From the NCBI GenBank assembly GCA_013290025.1, contig JABCYV010000012.1:1-39280 (forward strand): a stretch of 39,280 bases of DNA, written 5' to 3'. The translations under genes were made by a program, and so were the position numbers. The notes beneath the pieces were generated by a model, which was not told where the DNA came from, did not search any database, and saw only the letters and a program-made list of their open reading frames with translations. This document shows positions 27,618-37,135 of the stretch, piece by piece (the stretch's first letter is position 1; each line of letters starts with the position of its first letter). This DNA is from Acidobacteriota bacterium (lineage in GTDB: Bacteria; Acidobacteriota; Terriglobia; Terriglobales; Acidobacteriaceae).

Positions 27618-27761
27618 CCGCCGTGCCAGTCAGATAAGATTCACCTAACAAATTGATATTTGATGTTTTGGAAGGGCGCGAGGTGGTCGTGTGTCCGCGA
27701 ATCGTGAGGACCGCCTTTGCCAACCGGCTTGCGCTCCACGTCGGCTTGGTGTGTTCTCTGT

Positions 27762-29633
27762 ATGCACGCTGAGATAAAAATTCGTCCGCACTGGTGGATC
27801 GCTGCTTCGGGGGCGCTGGTGCTGGAGCAAGTTGTGCTCGCCCTTACGCTGAAGCCAGGCTTTCTGGCTACCGCGCAAGAGGACATCAGCATGCTTGTGC
27901 TGGTCCTGTTCGCCATCGGCGTCATGACCCGCAATGCCCTGCGAAGCAAGGGCCAAATTCGCGTCTTCTGGGCGTTTCTTGCAGGCAGCGGCTTCCTGTG
28001 GGCGATCAGCGTGTGGGCGTGGCTCTACTACGAAGTCCTCATCCGTAAGGCCATGCCTGACGACTCGATCGGCGATCCGGCACTCTTCATCCACATCGTG
28101 CCGCTGATGGCGGCGGTCATTCTGCGCCCCGACCAGCCGCAGGGACGCCGCAAGCTCTACCTGCAGACTTTAAATCTGCTCCTTTTGTTGCTCTGGTGGG
28201 TTTTTCTTTACGCCTACGTTGTGGCCCCGTACCAATTCCTGTCTCGGGATAGCAGCGTCTACGGTCTGCGCTACGACATACTGTATTTTCTGGAAAATCT
28301 TGTCTTCCTCTTGACCCTGGGAATCTTGGTGGCGCGCGCCAAGGGACCGTGGAAGGGAATCTATCTAAATCTCTTCGTGGCTGCGTGCTTGTACGCGTTC
28401 GGCTCGCAGTGGGCCAATACTGCCATCGACATCGGCTTGTACCACTCCGGAAGCCTCTATGATGTTCCCATGGCGGCGGCCGCTTGCTGGTTCATCTGGG
28501 TCGGATTCAAAGCGGCGGGTCTCAAAGCAGATCCCGACAGCACGACTGAGAATCGCAACCGCACCATTGGCTTGGCGCCACAATTGGTGATGGTTGCCGT
28601 TCTCTCCGTTCCTTTGATGGGCGTTTGGGAAGTCTTCTGGCCGAATTCGGATTCGCATATCCACACCTCGCGTCTGGTCATCTCGCTGCTAACCGGTTTC
28701 GCCCTGGCAGCGTGTGTCTCTCTAAAGCAATACTTGCAGGACCGCGAACTCCTGTTGCTGCTTTCCGCCACGCAACGAAACCTCGATAAGATGCACAGCC
28801 TGCAGGACGACCTCCTTATTAAGGAAAAGTTGCTGCGTGAGCACAGCACCGAACTTGCCCGAAAAAACTTTGAATTGCAGGAAGCTTCGCTCACCGATCC
28901 CCTGACCCAGGTTCGCAATCGTCGCTACCTTGAGGAGACGCTGGCCGCTGACGTCGGTCAGGTCTTGCGCGACTACCAGCGCAGCGAGGGATCGCGTCCT
29001 CATCCCGTCGACCATCGTGACCTTATCTTCTTCATGGTCGACGTAGATTTCTTCAAGCGAGTCAACGACGAGCATGGCCACGTAGCCGGCGACGAATTGC
29101 TGCGCAAGTTTGCCGAGCGCCTCGGCCGTGTGATGCGCAAGTCGGACGTGCTGGTCCGCTGGGGCGGGGAAGAGTTCGTGATAGTAAGCCGGTCAGCCGA
29201 CCGCTCTGGCGCCGCCCCATTCTGTAGCCGGATTCTAGAGGTCACCGCGGCCGAGCCCTTCGACTTGGGTCATGGCATTAAAGTCCGCAAAACCTGCTCC
29301 ATCGGGTGGGCGCCTTATCCCTGGAGCAAGAACGATGTCGACTGGCTCTGTGCTGAGGAAGTAATTGATTTGGCTGATCGCGCCATGTATCTGGCCAAGA
29401 CTTGGGGAAGAAATCAGAGCGTGGGCATTCTTCCTCCCGATGAACCCGCGGTTGAAGGCACAAAAACAATCGTTGAAAACCTGCTGGAGGGAGAACCCGG
29501 CGAAGTCAACTTGGTAAAGACCATGAATCCGGTCACCATTTTGAAGGATTATGAGCTCGGAAACGCCACCGCAATCCTGCCCGAGAGCCCCGCTTCCGAT
29601 CTGCCGGCAGACGCTCCACTCAAGCTCGGATAG
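27762..29633 (+). CDS. Membrane-bound diguanylate cyclase (GGDEF)
   Basis: The ATG at 27762 begins MHAEIKIRPHWW just before the first membrane segment. A TTG at 27717 with GAGGA upstream is a real alternative that would add 15 residues. The N-terminal half has about eight to nine hydrophobic helices of an unassigned sensor type. A coiled coil (about residues 340-385) links to the GGDEF domain. The active-site loop is RWGGEEF (near residue 468), and the inhibitory I-site RKSD lies exactly five residues before it. DVDFFKRVNDEHGH is also present. It should make cyclic di-GMP with product inhibition. An unusual 70-residue acidic/proline-rich tail follows the domain. Confidence 0.88.
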   Translation: MHAEIKIRPHWWIAASGALVLEQVVLALTLKPGFLATAQEDISMLVLVLFAIGVMTRNALRSKGQIRVFWAFLAGSGFLWAISVWAWLYYEVLIRKAMPDDSIGDPALFIHIVPLMAAVILRPDQPQGRRKLYLQTLNLLLLLLWWVFLYAYVVAPYQFLSRDSSVYGLRYDILYFLENLVFLLTLGILVARAKGPWKGIYLNLFVAACLYAFGSQWANTAIDIGLYHSGSLYDVPMAAAACWFIWVGFKAAGLKADPDSTTENRNRTIGLAPQLVMVAVLSVPLMGVWEVFWPNSDSHIHTSRLVISLLTGFALAACVSLKQYLQDRELLLLLSATQRNLDKMHSLQDDLLIKEKLLREHSTELARKNFELQEASLTDPLTQVRNRRYLEETLAADVGQVLRDYQRSEGSRPHPVDHRDLIFFMVDVDFFKRVNDEHGHVAGDELLRKFAERLGRVMRKSDVLVRWGGEEFVIVSRSADRSGAAPFCSRILEVTAAEPFDLGHGIKVRKTCSIGWAPYPWSKNDVDWLCAEEVIDLADRAMYLAKTWGRNQSVGILPPDEPAVEGTKTIVENLLEGEPGEVNLVKTMNPVTILKDYELGNATAILPESPASDLPADAPLKLG

Positions 29634-29672
29634 CGTGCTGCGAGGACGCAAGCCTGAGAGTGCCGTGGGAAG

Positions 29673-29731
29673 GGCATGGCTTCAGCCATGCCGTAAAAGC
29701 CGCAAAATGGCCGGGGCTTTAGCCCCTGGCC
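29673..29731. repeat. Two adjacent hairpins between convergent genes (REP-like or bidirectional terminator)
   Basis: GGCATGGCT-TC-AGCCATGCC (29673-29692) is a perfect 9-bp stem. GGCCGGGGCTTTAGCCCCTGGCC (29709-29731) is a 10-bp stem with one bulged base. They separate the diguanylate cyclase stop from the YVTN gene end, where a shared terminator would be expected. The GGGGCT-TT-AGCCCC form resembles short dispersed repeats. Confidence 0.55.
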
Positions 29732-30885
29732 TACTGCGGCTTCGCCAGCACAAATGATTTCACCACAATATTGTTCGGCTGCACTCCCACAGGAATCATG
29801 GTAAGCAGGGAATACTCACTCGGCTGTAATTTCGTCGGCGCCCGCTTCTGAATCACCGTGACGTCGCCCGACTGCGAATCCAGCACCAGCAAATAGTTCT
29901 CGCTTTTGGAGAGCGCCAGTCCGTCCGGGTGGCTGCCCACGGTCACAGACGCGATCACCTTGCCGATATCAATGTCATACACTGCCACCGTGTTGGAAGC
30001 GAAGTTGCTCACGTACAACCGAGAATTATCCGAACTCACGATTCCGCGCGCGGGATGGTTGCCAATCAAATAACTTCCCCCGACTTCGTTCGTGCTGGTC
30101 TCGATGATAGAGATATTGTTCGAATCAAAATTAGTGACCATCAACTCACCCCCATCGGGCTTCAACGCCAGGCTGGCCGGCGTCTTGCCCACGTCAAGCG
30201 AAGCCAACAGCTTGTCGCTTTTCAAATCAATGGACGCCACTTGGTCCGATCCGCCACAGGCTACAAAGGCCTTGCTGTTGTCCCACAAAATGACAATATC
30301 TTCCGGCTGCTGACAAGCCTCGATAGTGCGCCTCACTTTAAGGTTCCTCACGTCAATCAGAGAAACGGTATCGTCTCCGCGATTGCTGACCACCACGATC
30401 GAGCCATCGGCAGAAACTCGGGCCAGCCCCGGCGAGATTCCTACCCGCAGAGTGCCGATGACGATGCGTTTCTCCAGGTCGAGCACGGAGACGTTGTTCG
30501 ATGCCGAGTTCGCCACGTAGCCGCGCTTGCCGTCCGCGGAAATGTCAATGAAGTAGGGCTTGCCATGCACTCCAATGGTCGCCACTACTTCATTACGCTC
30601 CGCGTCGATCACGCTGACGTTGTCCGAGCCAGTGTTGACCACATAAATTTCATTCTTTTTGGAATTGGCCGCGATCCCGGTCGGTTCGCTGCCCACCCTG
30701 ATAGTTTTCGCAGGCTCGAAAGTACGCAGATCAATGACCGAGACCGTGTTGCTTTTCCCATTCGTCACGTAGGCATACTCGCGATAAGCGGGCCCGTAGT
30801 TGGGAAGCGCCCGCTCGTGGAAATACCACCAGCCGAGCCCGCCGGCGATCGGCAACAGCACAACGATGAGGAGGAGTTTTCTCAA
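29731..30885 (-). CDS. YVTN-type beta-propeller protein, membrane-anchored or secreted
   Basis: The start is a TTG at 30885, giving MRKLLLIVVLLPIAGGLGWWYF, a signal peptide or membrane anchor. The product has 384 residues. About seven repeats of 40-45 residues carry the blade pattern YVTNGKSNTVSVIDLRTFE, YVVNTGSDNVSVIDAE, YVANSASNNVSVLDLE and so on, which is a seven-bladed YVTN propeller. Such proteins serve as periplasmic binding or scaffold modules; no catalytic residues are evident. It is the last gene of a co-directional run, 71 bp after the TonB-domain gene, and converges with the diguanylate cyclase gene. Confidence 0.87.
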   Translation of the reverse strand: MRKLLLIVVLLPIAGGLGWWYFHERALPNYGPAYREYAYVTNGKSNTVSVIDLRTFEPAKTIRVGSEPTGIAANSKKNEIYVVNTGSDNVSVIDAERNEVVATIGVHGKPYFIDISADGKRGYVANSASNNVSVLDLEKRIVIGTLRVGISPGLARVSADGSIVVVSNRGDDTVSLIDVRNLKVRRTIEACQQPEDIVILWDNSKAFVACGGSDQVASIDLKSDKLLASLDVGKTPASLALKPDGGELMVTNFDSNNISIIETSTNEVGGSYLIGNHPARGIVSSDNSRLYVSNFASNTVAVYDIDIGKVIASVTVGSHPDGLALSKSENYLLVLDSQSGDVTVIQKRAPTKLQPSEYSLLTMIPVGVQPNNIVVKSFVLAKPQ

Positions 30886-30956
30886 GGTAACTGCTGACCG
30901 AAACAGGCAAGAGTATCAGAGTGGGTGATAGGGAGTGGGAGGTTCGAGTCGCCCGG

Positions 30957-31823
30957 CTAATACAGGTTGAAACTCGCTTCAACGTTGATTGCAACTGCTA
31001 CTGGCTTCCCGTCCTTCGTTGTGGGCTCGAACTTCCACGTGCGCACTGTGTTTAAGGCGTTCTGATCCATTTCCGGGTCGAACCCCCGAACGACTTTCGC
31101 ATCGCCCACGTCGCCTTCCGGGGTAACTATGATGGCGAGTATTACGGTTCCGCGAAGCTTCTTTTTACGGGCCCGATCGGTATACGACGGGTTGGGCATA
31201 TAGGTGCCCTTCGGAGCAGTAACGCCGTGACCCACTCGATAGACCGGTTCACCATTGTACGTTTGTGGTTCAAACGTAGCGCTGCCGGATCCGGCATTCT
31301 CGCCAGCCGAGGCAGACTGCCATTCGCCACTCCCAGGCCTGATAGGCACCAGATGTCCGCGCTGGCCTGGGTTGTAGAGGAAATGAAAACGCAGTCCGAG
31401 AGATTCACCGGTGAACTGTTCGGGGAGCGGACGGAATGGTGAAGAGGCCGTGATGCCAGCCCAGGCCGCCCGCTCCAGCCTCGCATCTCCGGAGGACTGT
31501 ACCAGCTTCATGCCGGTCAGCTTTCCATCTTTCTCAATTGCGAATTCGATGGTCGCACAACCTGCCTTGTTTGACGGAGGCTGAGCATCCGCCGGTATGG
31601 CGGTACGCCAGTTGATTCTGATACTTCGCACCACATCTCTAAGGTATTGCCTTAAGTCAACGCCCGCAGTGTCACTGAGTACCTCCAGGGCCGGACTAGG
31701 TACGAACGTGTCAGGATCGCAGAGCGCCGGCGCTGGTGACGTTTGTAAGTGGGTCTCTTGAGCGTAAAGGAAAACTCCAAAGGCCAGCGGTATAGTCAGG
31801 AAGAACCGCGATATAGGCCTCAT
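30957..31823 (-). CDS. Protein with two TonB C-terminal-like domains
   Basis: The protein has 288 residues, with AGAGGT 7 bases before the ATG. Residues 1 to about 21 are hydrophobic and look like a signal peptide (MRPISRFFLTIPLAFGVFLYAQ). Residues about 53-150 form a degenerate TonB/TolA-like domain (ATIEFAIEKDGKLTGMKLVQSSG). Residues about 200-288 form a canonical one (RARKKKLRGTVILAIIVTPEGDVGDAKVVRGF, then VRTWKFEPTTKDGKPV). There is no long Pro-rich linker, and ExbB/ExbD genes are not nearby, so a classical energy-transducing TonB is not certain. It lies 27 bp after the DAHP synthase gene. Confidence 0.82.
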   Translation of the reverse strand: MRPISRFFLTIPLAFGVFLYAQETHLQTSPAPALCDPDTFVPSPALEVLSDTAGVDLRQYLRDVVRSIRINWRTAIPADAQPPSNKAGCATIEFAIEKDGKLTGMKLVQSSGDARLERAAWAGITASSPFRPLPEQFTGESLGLRFHFLYNPGQRGHLVPIRPGSGEWQSASAGENAGSGSATFEPQTYNGEPVYRVGHGVTAPKGTYMPNPSYTDRARKKKLRGTVILAIIVTPEGDVGDAKVVRGFDPEMDQNALNTVRTWKFEPTTKDGKPVAVAINVEASFNLY

Positions 31824-31850
31824 CTGGAAACCTCTTATTTCGAAACCTCT

Positions 31851-32945
31851 TTAAGGTGCTGAAGAGGGGATCGTGTCCGTCCGGTCGACCGAAATAGCCG
31901 CTACTGGCGCGTGTCTGCCAATCGCGGGCACCGTTCGTCCCACCACCGGCGCAATCTGCCTCACCTGCGCCATCAGTTCATCGAACTGGTCGGGATAAAG
32001 CGACTGCATGCCGTCCGACAACGCTTTGTCCGGCTCGTGGTGCACTTCCACGATCAAACCGTCAGCGCCCACCGCAACCGAGGCTCGCGACATCGGCGTA
32101 ACTTTGTTGCGCTTGCCGGTTCCGTGGCTGGGATCGACCACAATTGGCAGGTGACTGAGGCGATGCACCGCCGGGACCACACTCAGATCCAGCGTGTTGC
32201 GAGTGTGGTCGGCAAAAGTGCGCACCCCGCGTTCGCACAGGATCACCTGATAATTGCCCTCGCTCATCACGTATTCTGCGGCCATCAAAAATTCCTCGAG
32301 CGTCGCTGACATGCCGCGCTTCAGCAGCACCGGCTTCCTGACGCGTCCTGCCCGCTTCAAAAGCGAGAAGTTTTGCATGTTGCGGGCGCCGATCTGGATG
32401 ACATCGGCGTATTCCGCAACTAGTTCGAGCGACTCGTTGTCGATGGCCTCGGTCACAATCTTCATACCGAATTGTTCCCGCACCTCAGCCATGATCTGCA
32501 GGCCCTCTTCACCCAAGCCCTGAAAGGAATATGGTGAAGTGCGTGGCTTGTAGGCGCCGCCACGGAAAAATTGCGCGCCGGCGCGAGACACCCGCTCGGC
32601 GATGGCAAAAGCTTGTTCGCGACTCTCGATGGCGCACGGCCCCGCAAGAATCGCGAGCCCGGGTCCACCGATGGTTGCGTCCGTGCCGGGAAAGCTGATA
32701 ACCGTGTTTTCTTCTTTAATGTCACGGCTGACCAGCTTATAAGGCTTGGTGACACGAATCACTTCCTGCACGCCCGGCATCTCGTCCAGCGTGCCCGGCT
32801 CAACTTCGCCCTTGTTCCCCGTAATGCAGACAGCAGTCCGGCCCGCACCCGGAACCGGATGCGGGCTGTAGCCCAGCGACTCAATCTTCTGGCAAACCGC
32901 ACGCACCTGTTCGTCTGTGGCGTGCGCTTGCATGACCACCAGCAT
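31851..32945 (-). CDS. aroF: 3-deoxy-7-phosphoheptulonate (DAHP) synthase, type I-beta
   Basis: The protein has 364 residues, with TGAGGTGG just before the ATG. An N-terminal ferredoxin-like regulatory domain (about 1-70; [21 protein letters not shown], as in Thermotoga-type enzymes) precedes the barrel. GPCAIES holds the metal-binding Cys104. [49 protein letters not shown] (metal His) and [13 protein letters not shown] are all present. It joins phosphoenolpyruvate and erythrose 4-phosphate, the first step of the shikimate pathway. Feedback through the N-terminal domain is expected from the family. No other aro genes are next to it. Confidence 0.95.
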   Translation of the reverse strand: MLVVMQAHATDEQVRAVCQKIESLGYSPHPVPGAGRTAVCITGNKGEVEPGTLDEMPGVQEVIRVTKPYKLVSRDIKEENTVISFPGTDATIGGPGLAILAGPCAIESREQAFAIAERVSRAGAQFFRGGAYKPRTSPYSFQGLGEEGLQIMAEVREQFGMKIVTEAIDNESLELVAEYADVIQIGARNMQNFSLLKRAGRVRKPVLLKRGMSATLEEFLMAAEYVMSEGNYQVILCERGVRTFADHTRNTLDLSVVPAVHRLSHLPIVVDPSHGTGKRNKVTPMSRASVAVGADGLIVEVHHEPDKALSDGMQSLYPDQFDELMAQVRQIAPVVGRTVPAIGRHAPVAAISVDRTDTIPSSAP

Positions 32946-33017
32946 GAATCCACCTCAGATAGAACAAGTCTATCGTTATTGATGCGGCTGCGGCAAACAG
33001 CAGCGAAGAGGCCACCT

Positions 33018-34745
33018 TCATCTGGTGGGAGGAGTCAATTGGCTCGCGCTTACCTTCGACATCAGTCGAAAAAGATAGTAGCGTTCGGGAGGAACCTTGC
33101 CCACAGCGAACGGCAGCGGCCCAAAGTAAGTGGAGTAAAAACCCGCGCCCAGATCGCGCCGAATGGTTGTTATCGGCTGCGGCAATGTCACCTCCACAAC
33201 CTCCAAAGTAGCAATCTGCTCGGGCAGCATTTTAGGAATCACAGCGTTATTCTCCGGGATGACGACAAAGTCTCCCGGATTGAATGTGGAGTTCTCCAAG
33301 TCAACCGCATGGGCTCCGTACAACTCCATGTAGTATTGAAACCCCCAGTGACCCTCGAACCAAACTGTGCCAGTCTCACTCTGAGTTCTCTCGTGGATAA
33401 TCCCTGCCGCGGTTCGAGCCGAGTTCGCCAAGGCGGCGTCAGCGCCGGTAATCCAGAGTGACACTGCTCCCGACAGCGCGAAGGCCAAAACCAATTTCCA
33501 TCGGAACCGCGGTTCTGAGATTCCCTCGATCTCCTGCATCCGTCGCGCCAGCAGAATGCCGGCGGCCGGAATCAACGGAAGGACTGAACGCGCATTAAGC
33601 GTCCAGTTCAGGAAGGCGGCAAAAACAAACGTGCCCAGCACCCACAACATCAGGAACAGAGACTCGGCATCTTTTCTCTTCCGGAAATCTGCTGTCGCCA
33701 GCGCCACGACGAAAATTCCCCCCGCAATGCAGAGCGCCAACTGAATGCTCACCGATGGCCAGTGCTGACGAAGTGCTAGTCGGGTTGCACGCGCTTGAGG
33801 CGAAATCCCCAAACTCACCCTACCAGTTCCAATAGAGAGTCCAGCAAGTGCCGCTACAACGCTCACCCAAAAGATTCGCTTACGCGACCACAGAACAGGA
33901 GCCAGTGTGAGCGCCGGAAGCATGCATCCTCCTGCAAAGCTTAGGCCCATCGCCGCTTTCACGGACTTAGTAGATTGCTCGCGATGAATTCTGGCAAACT
34001 CCGCCGCTCCAAAAAGCAGGCCGTGTCCGTACATGGCCTTGGTCCAAAGTTGGTATCCCACCAGGATGAAAATGGGAATCAGCATGTACCATGCGTACTT
34101 TCCCAGACGCCCCTGCCCTGCCACCGAATAAACCAGCAATAACAGAATCAGCGACGCGCCAAAGTACTTCGTTAAAGCGCAAGCGGCAATCAACCCAGCC
34201 GACGCTACAAGATAGAGCGGCCTGACACGCTTCAGGCCTTCCAGCCAGAAAATCGCAGCCAGAACCCACAGCGCCAGCATCAACGTGTCACTCATCACGC
34301 TAGTGGAAGACACCAGGAACCCTGGCGTCAGCAGCGTCGCGGCCGCCGCCACCAAGGGCAATCGAGTGAAGTGCGTGGCCAGACGATAGGTGCCAAGGAT
34401 TACGACCAGTGCCGGCAGAAGGAATCCCAAATGCCACGCTCGTTCGGACCATCCCGCAACCCTTCCAATCAGTGCGCCGTAGTAATCAGCGAGCGGCGGG
34501 TTCTGCGTTACTTCCGCCATTCGCATCCGGGTAATGCCCCAGTTCAGTGAAAATCCATACGGATCCAGTGGATGTTCCACGATTTGTCGCGCCGTCCAGA
34601 TAAACAACGGATCATCGACGTGAAAGGCCCTGCATGAAAAAGGCAGGAGACAGAGGAGCGTCGCCAAAGCAAGTAGCGCGCCCGCGCGCAGACTCGAGGC
34701 ATGCATCGGCTTTTCCGCGGGCTGCGCTGGTGTCACAGCTAGCAT
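33018..34745 (-). CDS. Multi-pass GT39-like (ArnT/PMT-type) glycosyltransferase
   Basis: The protein has 575 residues with about 10-12 membrane helices. The first periplasmic loop has FHVDDPLFIWTARQI with Asp44-Asp45, the position of the catalytic acidic pair in GT39/GT83 polyprenyl-phosphate-dependent transferases. A C-terminal periplasmic domain follows (TVWFEGHWGFQYYMELYGAHAV, then PGDFVVIPENNAV). It probably moves a sugar from a lipid carrier to a lipid or protein acceptor outside the inner membrane. The acceptor is unknown. A small hairpin (GGTTTC-CAA-GAAACC) sits right before the ATG. It follows the spermidine-synthase-like fusion gene after 62 bp. Confidence 0.82.
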   Translation of the reverse strand: MLAVTPAQPAEKPMHASSLRAGALLALATLLCLLPFSCRAFHVDDPLFIWTARQIVEHPLDPYGFSLNWGITRMRMAEVTQNPPLADYYGALIGRVAGWSERAWHLGFLLPALVVILGTYRLATHFTRLPLVAAAATLLTPGFLVSSTSVMSDTLMLALWVLAAIFWLEGLKRVRPLYLVASAGLIAACALTKYFGASLILLLLVYSVAGQGRLGKYAWYMLIPIFILVGYQLWTKAMYGHGLLFGAAEFARIHREQSTKSVKAAMGLSFAGGCMLPALTLAPVLWSRKRIFWVSVVAALAGLSIGTGRVSLGISPQARATRLALRQHWPSVSIQLALCIAGGIFVVALATADFRKRKDAESLFLMLWVLGTFVFAAFLNWTLNARSVLPLIPAAGILLARRMQEIEGISEPRFRWKLVLAFALSGAVSLWITGADAALANSARTAAGIIHERTQSETGTVWFEGHWGFQYYMELYGAHAVDLENSTFNPGDFVVIPENNAVIPKMLPEQIATLEVVEVTLPQPITTIRRDLGAGFYSTYFGPLPFAVGKVPPERYYLFRLMSKVSASQLTPPTR

Positions 34746-34807
34746 GAAGGTTTCTTGGAAACCGGAAGTGTAACAGTCATCCGTGCAGTCGCGATAAATG
34801 GAGGAAG

Positions 34808-36988
34808 CTACTGCCAGCGCACAGGCATAAGCCGGCGCCGAAGCAGGTAGTACTCGTTGACCGGCAGGTCATCTCGCAAAGCCGGTGCCCGGGGAGCCTC
34901 CGCGATCAACTGCGCGCTCGGAATTTCATTCTTCAACAGCGCGCCAAAAATCGCCTCTGGTGTCGATCCCTGCTCCCACTCAACCAGATCCTTCGCAGCC
35001 GTGGCCGGCATTCTCTGAGCTAACTCTTCAGCAGTTCGGTTGGGGATAAGGCTGCTACTCGCCAGGAAAAACACTCCCCGCCCTACGCGGTCGCGAAACA
35101 CGCGGACGTACGGAAATGATTCCGTGAGAGCTCGGGCTACCGCGGCGCGATCGACAGCATCACCCCCAGGCAGCCACTGTTGCAGAATGCCTCCCGACCG
35201 CAAGCGCTGTTTCGCCATGTTATAGAACTCAACTGAATACAATAAGCTGGAACCCGCAGCTTCCACCGGTGGTGGAGGGTCTAAGGCGATGACGTCAAAC
35301 TGCTCAGCCGTCCGCTCCAGATAGCGCCGGCCATCGTCAATCACCACCCGCGACAACGGCGAGCGCAGTAGCTCCTCGCCATCGGAGTGGTAAAACCAGA
35401 AAACGCGTGGCACACTAGGAACCAGCTCTACCGCCGTAGTGGGAAGTTGCCAAGACAGCAGCGATCGATAAGTCGTTCCCATGCCGAAACACACCACCAG
35501 GGAGTTCTGGGGTGGGTGATCTAGGAATGCCATGGGGAGATGCGCCATTATCTTGGTTACAGTAGCCAAGCCAGTGATTCCGTATCCATTGACCAACAAC
35601 AGCTTTCGCATCCCGCTCCCTGTGGCGATGATTGTCGCGGTATTGTCCCGCAGAACTACGCGGTGATCGAACCGGTCTTCATAGCCTCGGCCCTCGAATA
35701 CCAGCACCAGCGCCAGAATTGTGACGCCATAAGAAAGGTAGCGCTGCCATGCGATCTCTGGTCGCCTCTCGCCGAAAACCGAAGACAACCTCGGATAAGC
35801 TCCAATCACCAGCCACGGCAGCGAGAACGCAAACAGAACCCAGCGCTCACTTAGCAGCGGCAGCAGCAGAAACCCAGAGAGCAGCGGCCCCAGGATGCAT
35901 CCCACGACGTTCACTGCATAGGCACTTCCCGCCCGGTCAGGGTCGCCTCCTGACCAGCGGTCGACCAGCATAGGCGTGACGAATCCCAGGACACCAGAGA
36001 ACGGAACGATTCCCAGCACTAACCGCAGCAGCCGGCTGAGATGGATCGCCGGATTCGCCGTAACTAACGGTAAAAGCGCGAACAGTCCGAGAAATATCCA
36101 GATCAGCCTACCTTCGTGCTTGTGATTTCGACTCCAACGCCGGTAGATCTGCGACCCTATGAACGTGGACAACAGGTATAAGCCCAGGATTGAGGCAAAG
36201 GCATAGACCACGGTGCTCAAGTATGGGGTGAACTGCCGAATCCACACCACTTCCATGCCCATGCTGGTAAGGCCCGTGGTGAACAACAGCGCGAGCAATT
36301 TTGTGTTCTCAAGAACTGGCTTCAGCGTGACGACAGCTTCGTCTTCCAACGACCCGATTGTGGTTTCCCGCGAAGTCCGTTTGAAGTTTAGCGACAGCGC
36401 GGACGCGGCCAATAGCCCGTTCATCCCCGCGCCAACCTTCAACGTGCCGCGGAATCCATAAAGTTCAATCAACAGCAGCGGCAATGTCGCACCCGCCATC
36501 GCGCCCAACACGTTAGCCAGATAAAGAAAGCTGAACGATCTCTGCGCCTCCTCGTGGAAAGTGTTTTGTATGGCGAGCATTGCCACGGGAATCGTGGCTC
36601 CCATGCAGGCGCACCACGGCACCAGAGTCAGCGCGATCCAGATTCCGGAGGCGATGTAGTAGGCCCCAGAAGAAGAGACTCCCACGTGCTGCAGCAGACT
36701 TCGTCCCCATTGCAATTGAAGCGGCACTAGAAGCGCTGACACACCGATCAGAAGTTCGGCAAGCGCATACAGGCGCAACGCAGGAAATCTGATTCGGCCG
36801 CTGTACCTGCGAATCAAACGTCCGCTGAGCCACGACCCCAGTCCCAGACCTGCCATGAACATGGAAAGCACAATGGAAACCATTGCGCTGGTTACTCCGA
36901 ACTGAGCCATGGATAGCCGCAGCCAGACGATTTCGTAGAGGATGCTGCAAAATCCGGAAATAACAAAGAACAAAAAAAACCACCCCAT
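34808..36988 (-). CDS. Fused multi-pass membrane / spermidine-synthase-like protein, copy 1
   Basis: The protein has 726 residues. The first 460 or so hold about 12 membrane helices beginning GWFFLFFVISGFCSILYEIVWLR, a hallmark of 'fused MFS/spermidine synthase' proteins. The C-terminal part has the Rossmann features of aminopropyltransferases: SLVVCFGMGTTYRSLL, TAVELVPSVP, VVIDDGRRYLERTAEQFDVIALDPPPP and SSLLYSVEFY. Where SpeE has DSSDP (two Asp around the active site), this reads DPPPP, so the second Asp is missing and the Gly-rich loop is altered. Classical spermidine synthesis is therefore doubtful. The substrate is unknown. It starts a run of five minus-strand genes and has a frameshifted paralog at 38093-39280. 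Confidence 0.85.
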   Translation of the reverse strand: MGWFFLFFVISGFCSILYEIVWLRLSMAQFGVTSAMVSIVLSMFMAGLGLGSWLSGRLIRRYSGRIRFPALRLYALAELLIGVSALLVPLQLQWGRSLLQHVGVSSSGAYYIASGIWIALTLVPWCACMGATIPVAMLAIQNTFHEEAQRSFSFLYLANVLGAMAGATLPLLLIELYGFRGTLKVGAGMNGLLAASALSLNFKRTSRETTIGSLEDEAVVTLKPVLENTKLLALLFTTGLTSMGMEVVWIRQFTPYLSTVVYAFASILGLYLLSTFIGSQIYRRWSRNHKHEGRLIWIFLGLFALLPLVTANPAIHLSRLLRLVLGIVPFSGVLGFVTPMLVDRWSGGDPDRAGSAYAVNVVGCILGPLLSGFLLLPLLSERWVLFAFSLPWLVIGAYPRLSSVFGERRPEIAWQRYLSYGVTILALVLVFEGRGYEDRFDHRVVLRDNTATIIATGSGMRKLLLVNGYGITGLATVTKIMAHLPMAFLDHPPQNSLVVCFGMGTTYRSLLSWQLPTTAVELVPSVPRVFWFYHSDGEELLRSPLSRVVIDDGRRYLERTAEQFDVIALDPPPPVEAAGSSLLYSVEFYNMAKQRLRSGGILQQWLPGGDAVDRAAVARALTESFPYVRVFRDRVGRGVFFLASSSLIPNRTAEELAQRMPATAAKDLVEWEQGSTPEAIFGALLKNEIPSAQLIAEAPRAPALRDDLPVNEYYLLRRRLMPVRWQ

Positions 36989-37121
36989 GAAGACGTTTCC
37001 CTTCTGGTGGATTCAGGTTTGATCGTCTGAACTGTGATTTCGGTGGAACGGATTCGATGTAAACACAGAATCCATCAGCGGCACAAGCAGCGACTATGGT
37101 CGAATGATGGTTGATAGCGGC

Positions 37122-37127
37122 TATACT
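37122..37127 (+). promoter_or_regulatory. Candidate -10 box giving a near-leaderless nfo transcript
   Basis: TATACT lies 8 bp before the GTG at 37136, so transcription would begin at or next to the start codon. No clear -35 or Shine-Dalgarno is seen. Tentative. Confidence 0.3.
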
Positions 37128-37135
37128 TTACTAGA

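Noticed and set aside
29929-30897. 322-codon plus-strand frame opposite the YVTN gene
   Set aside because: It has an apparent repeat pattern only because it mirrors the propeller repeats on the other strand.
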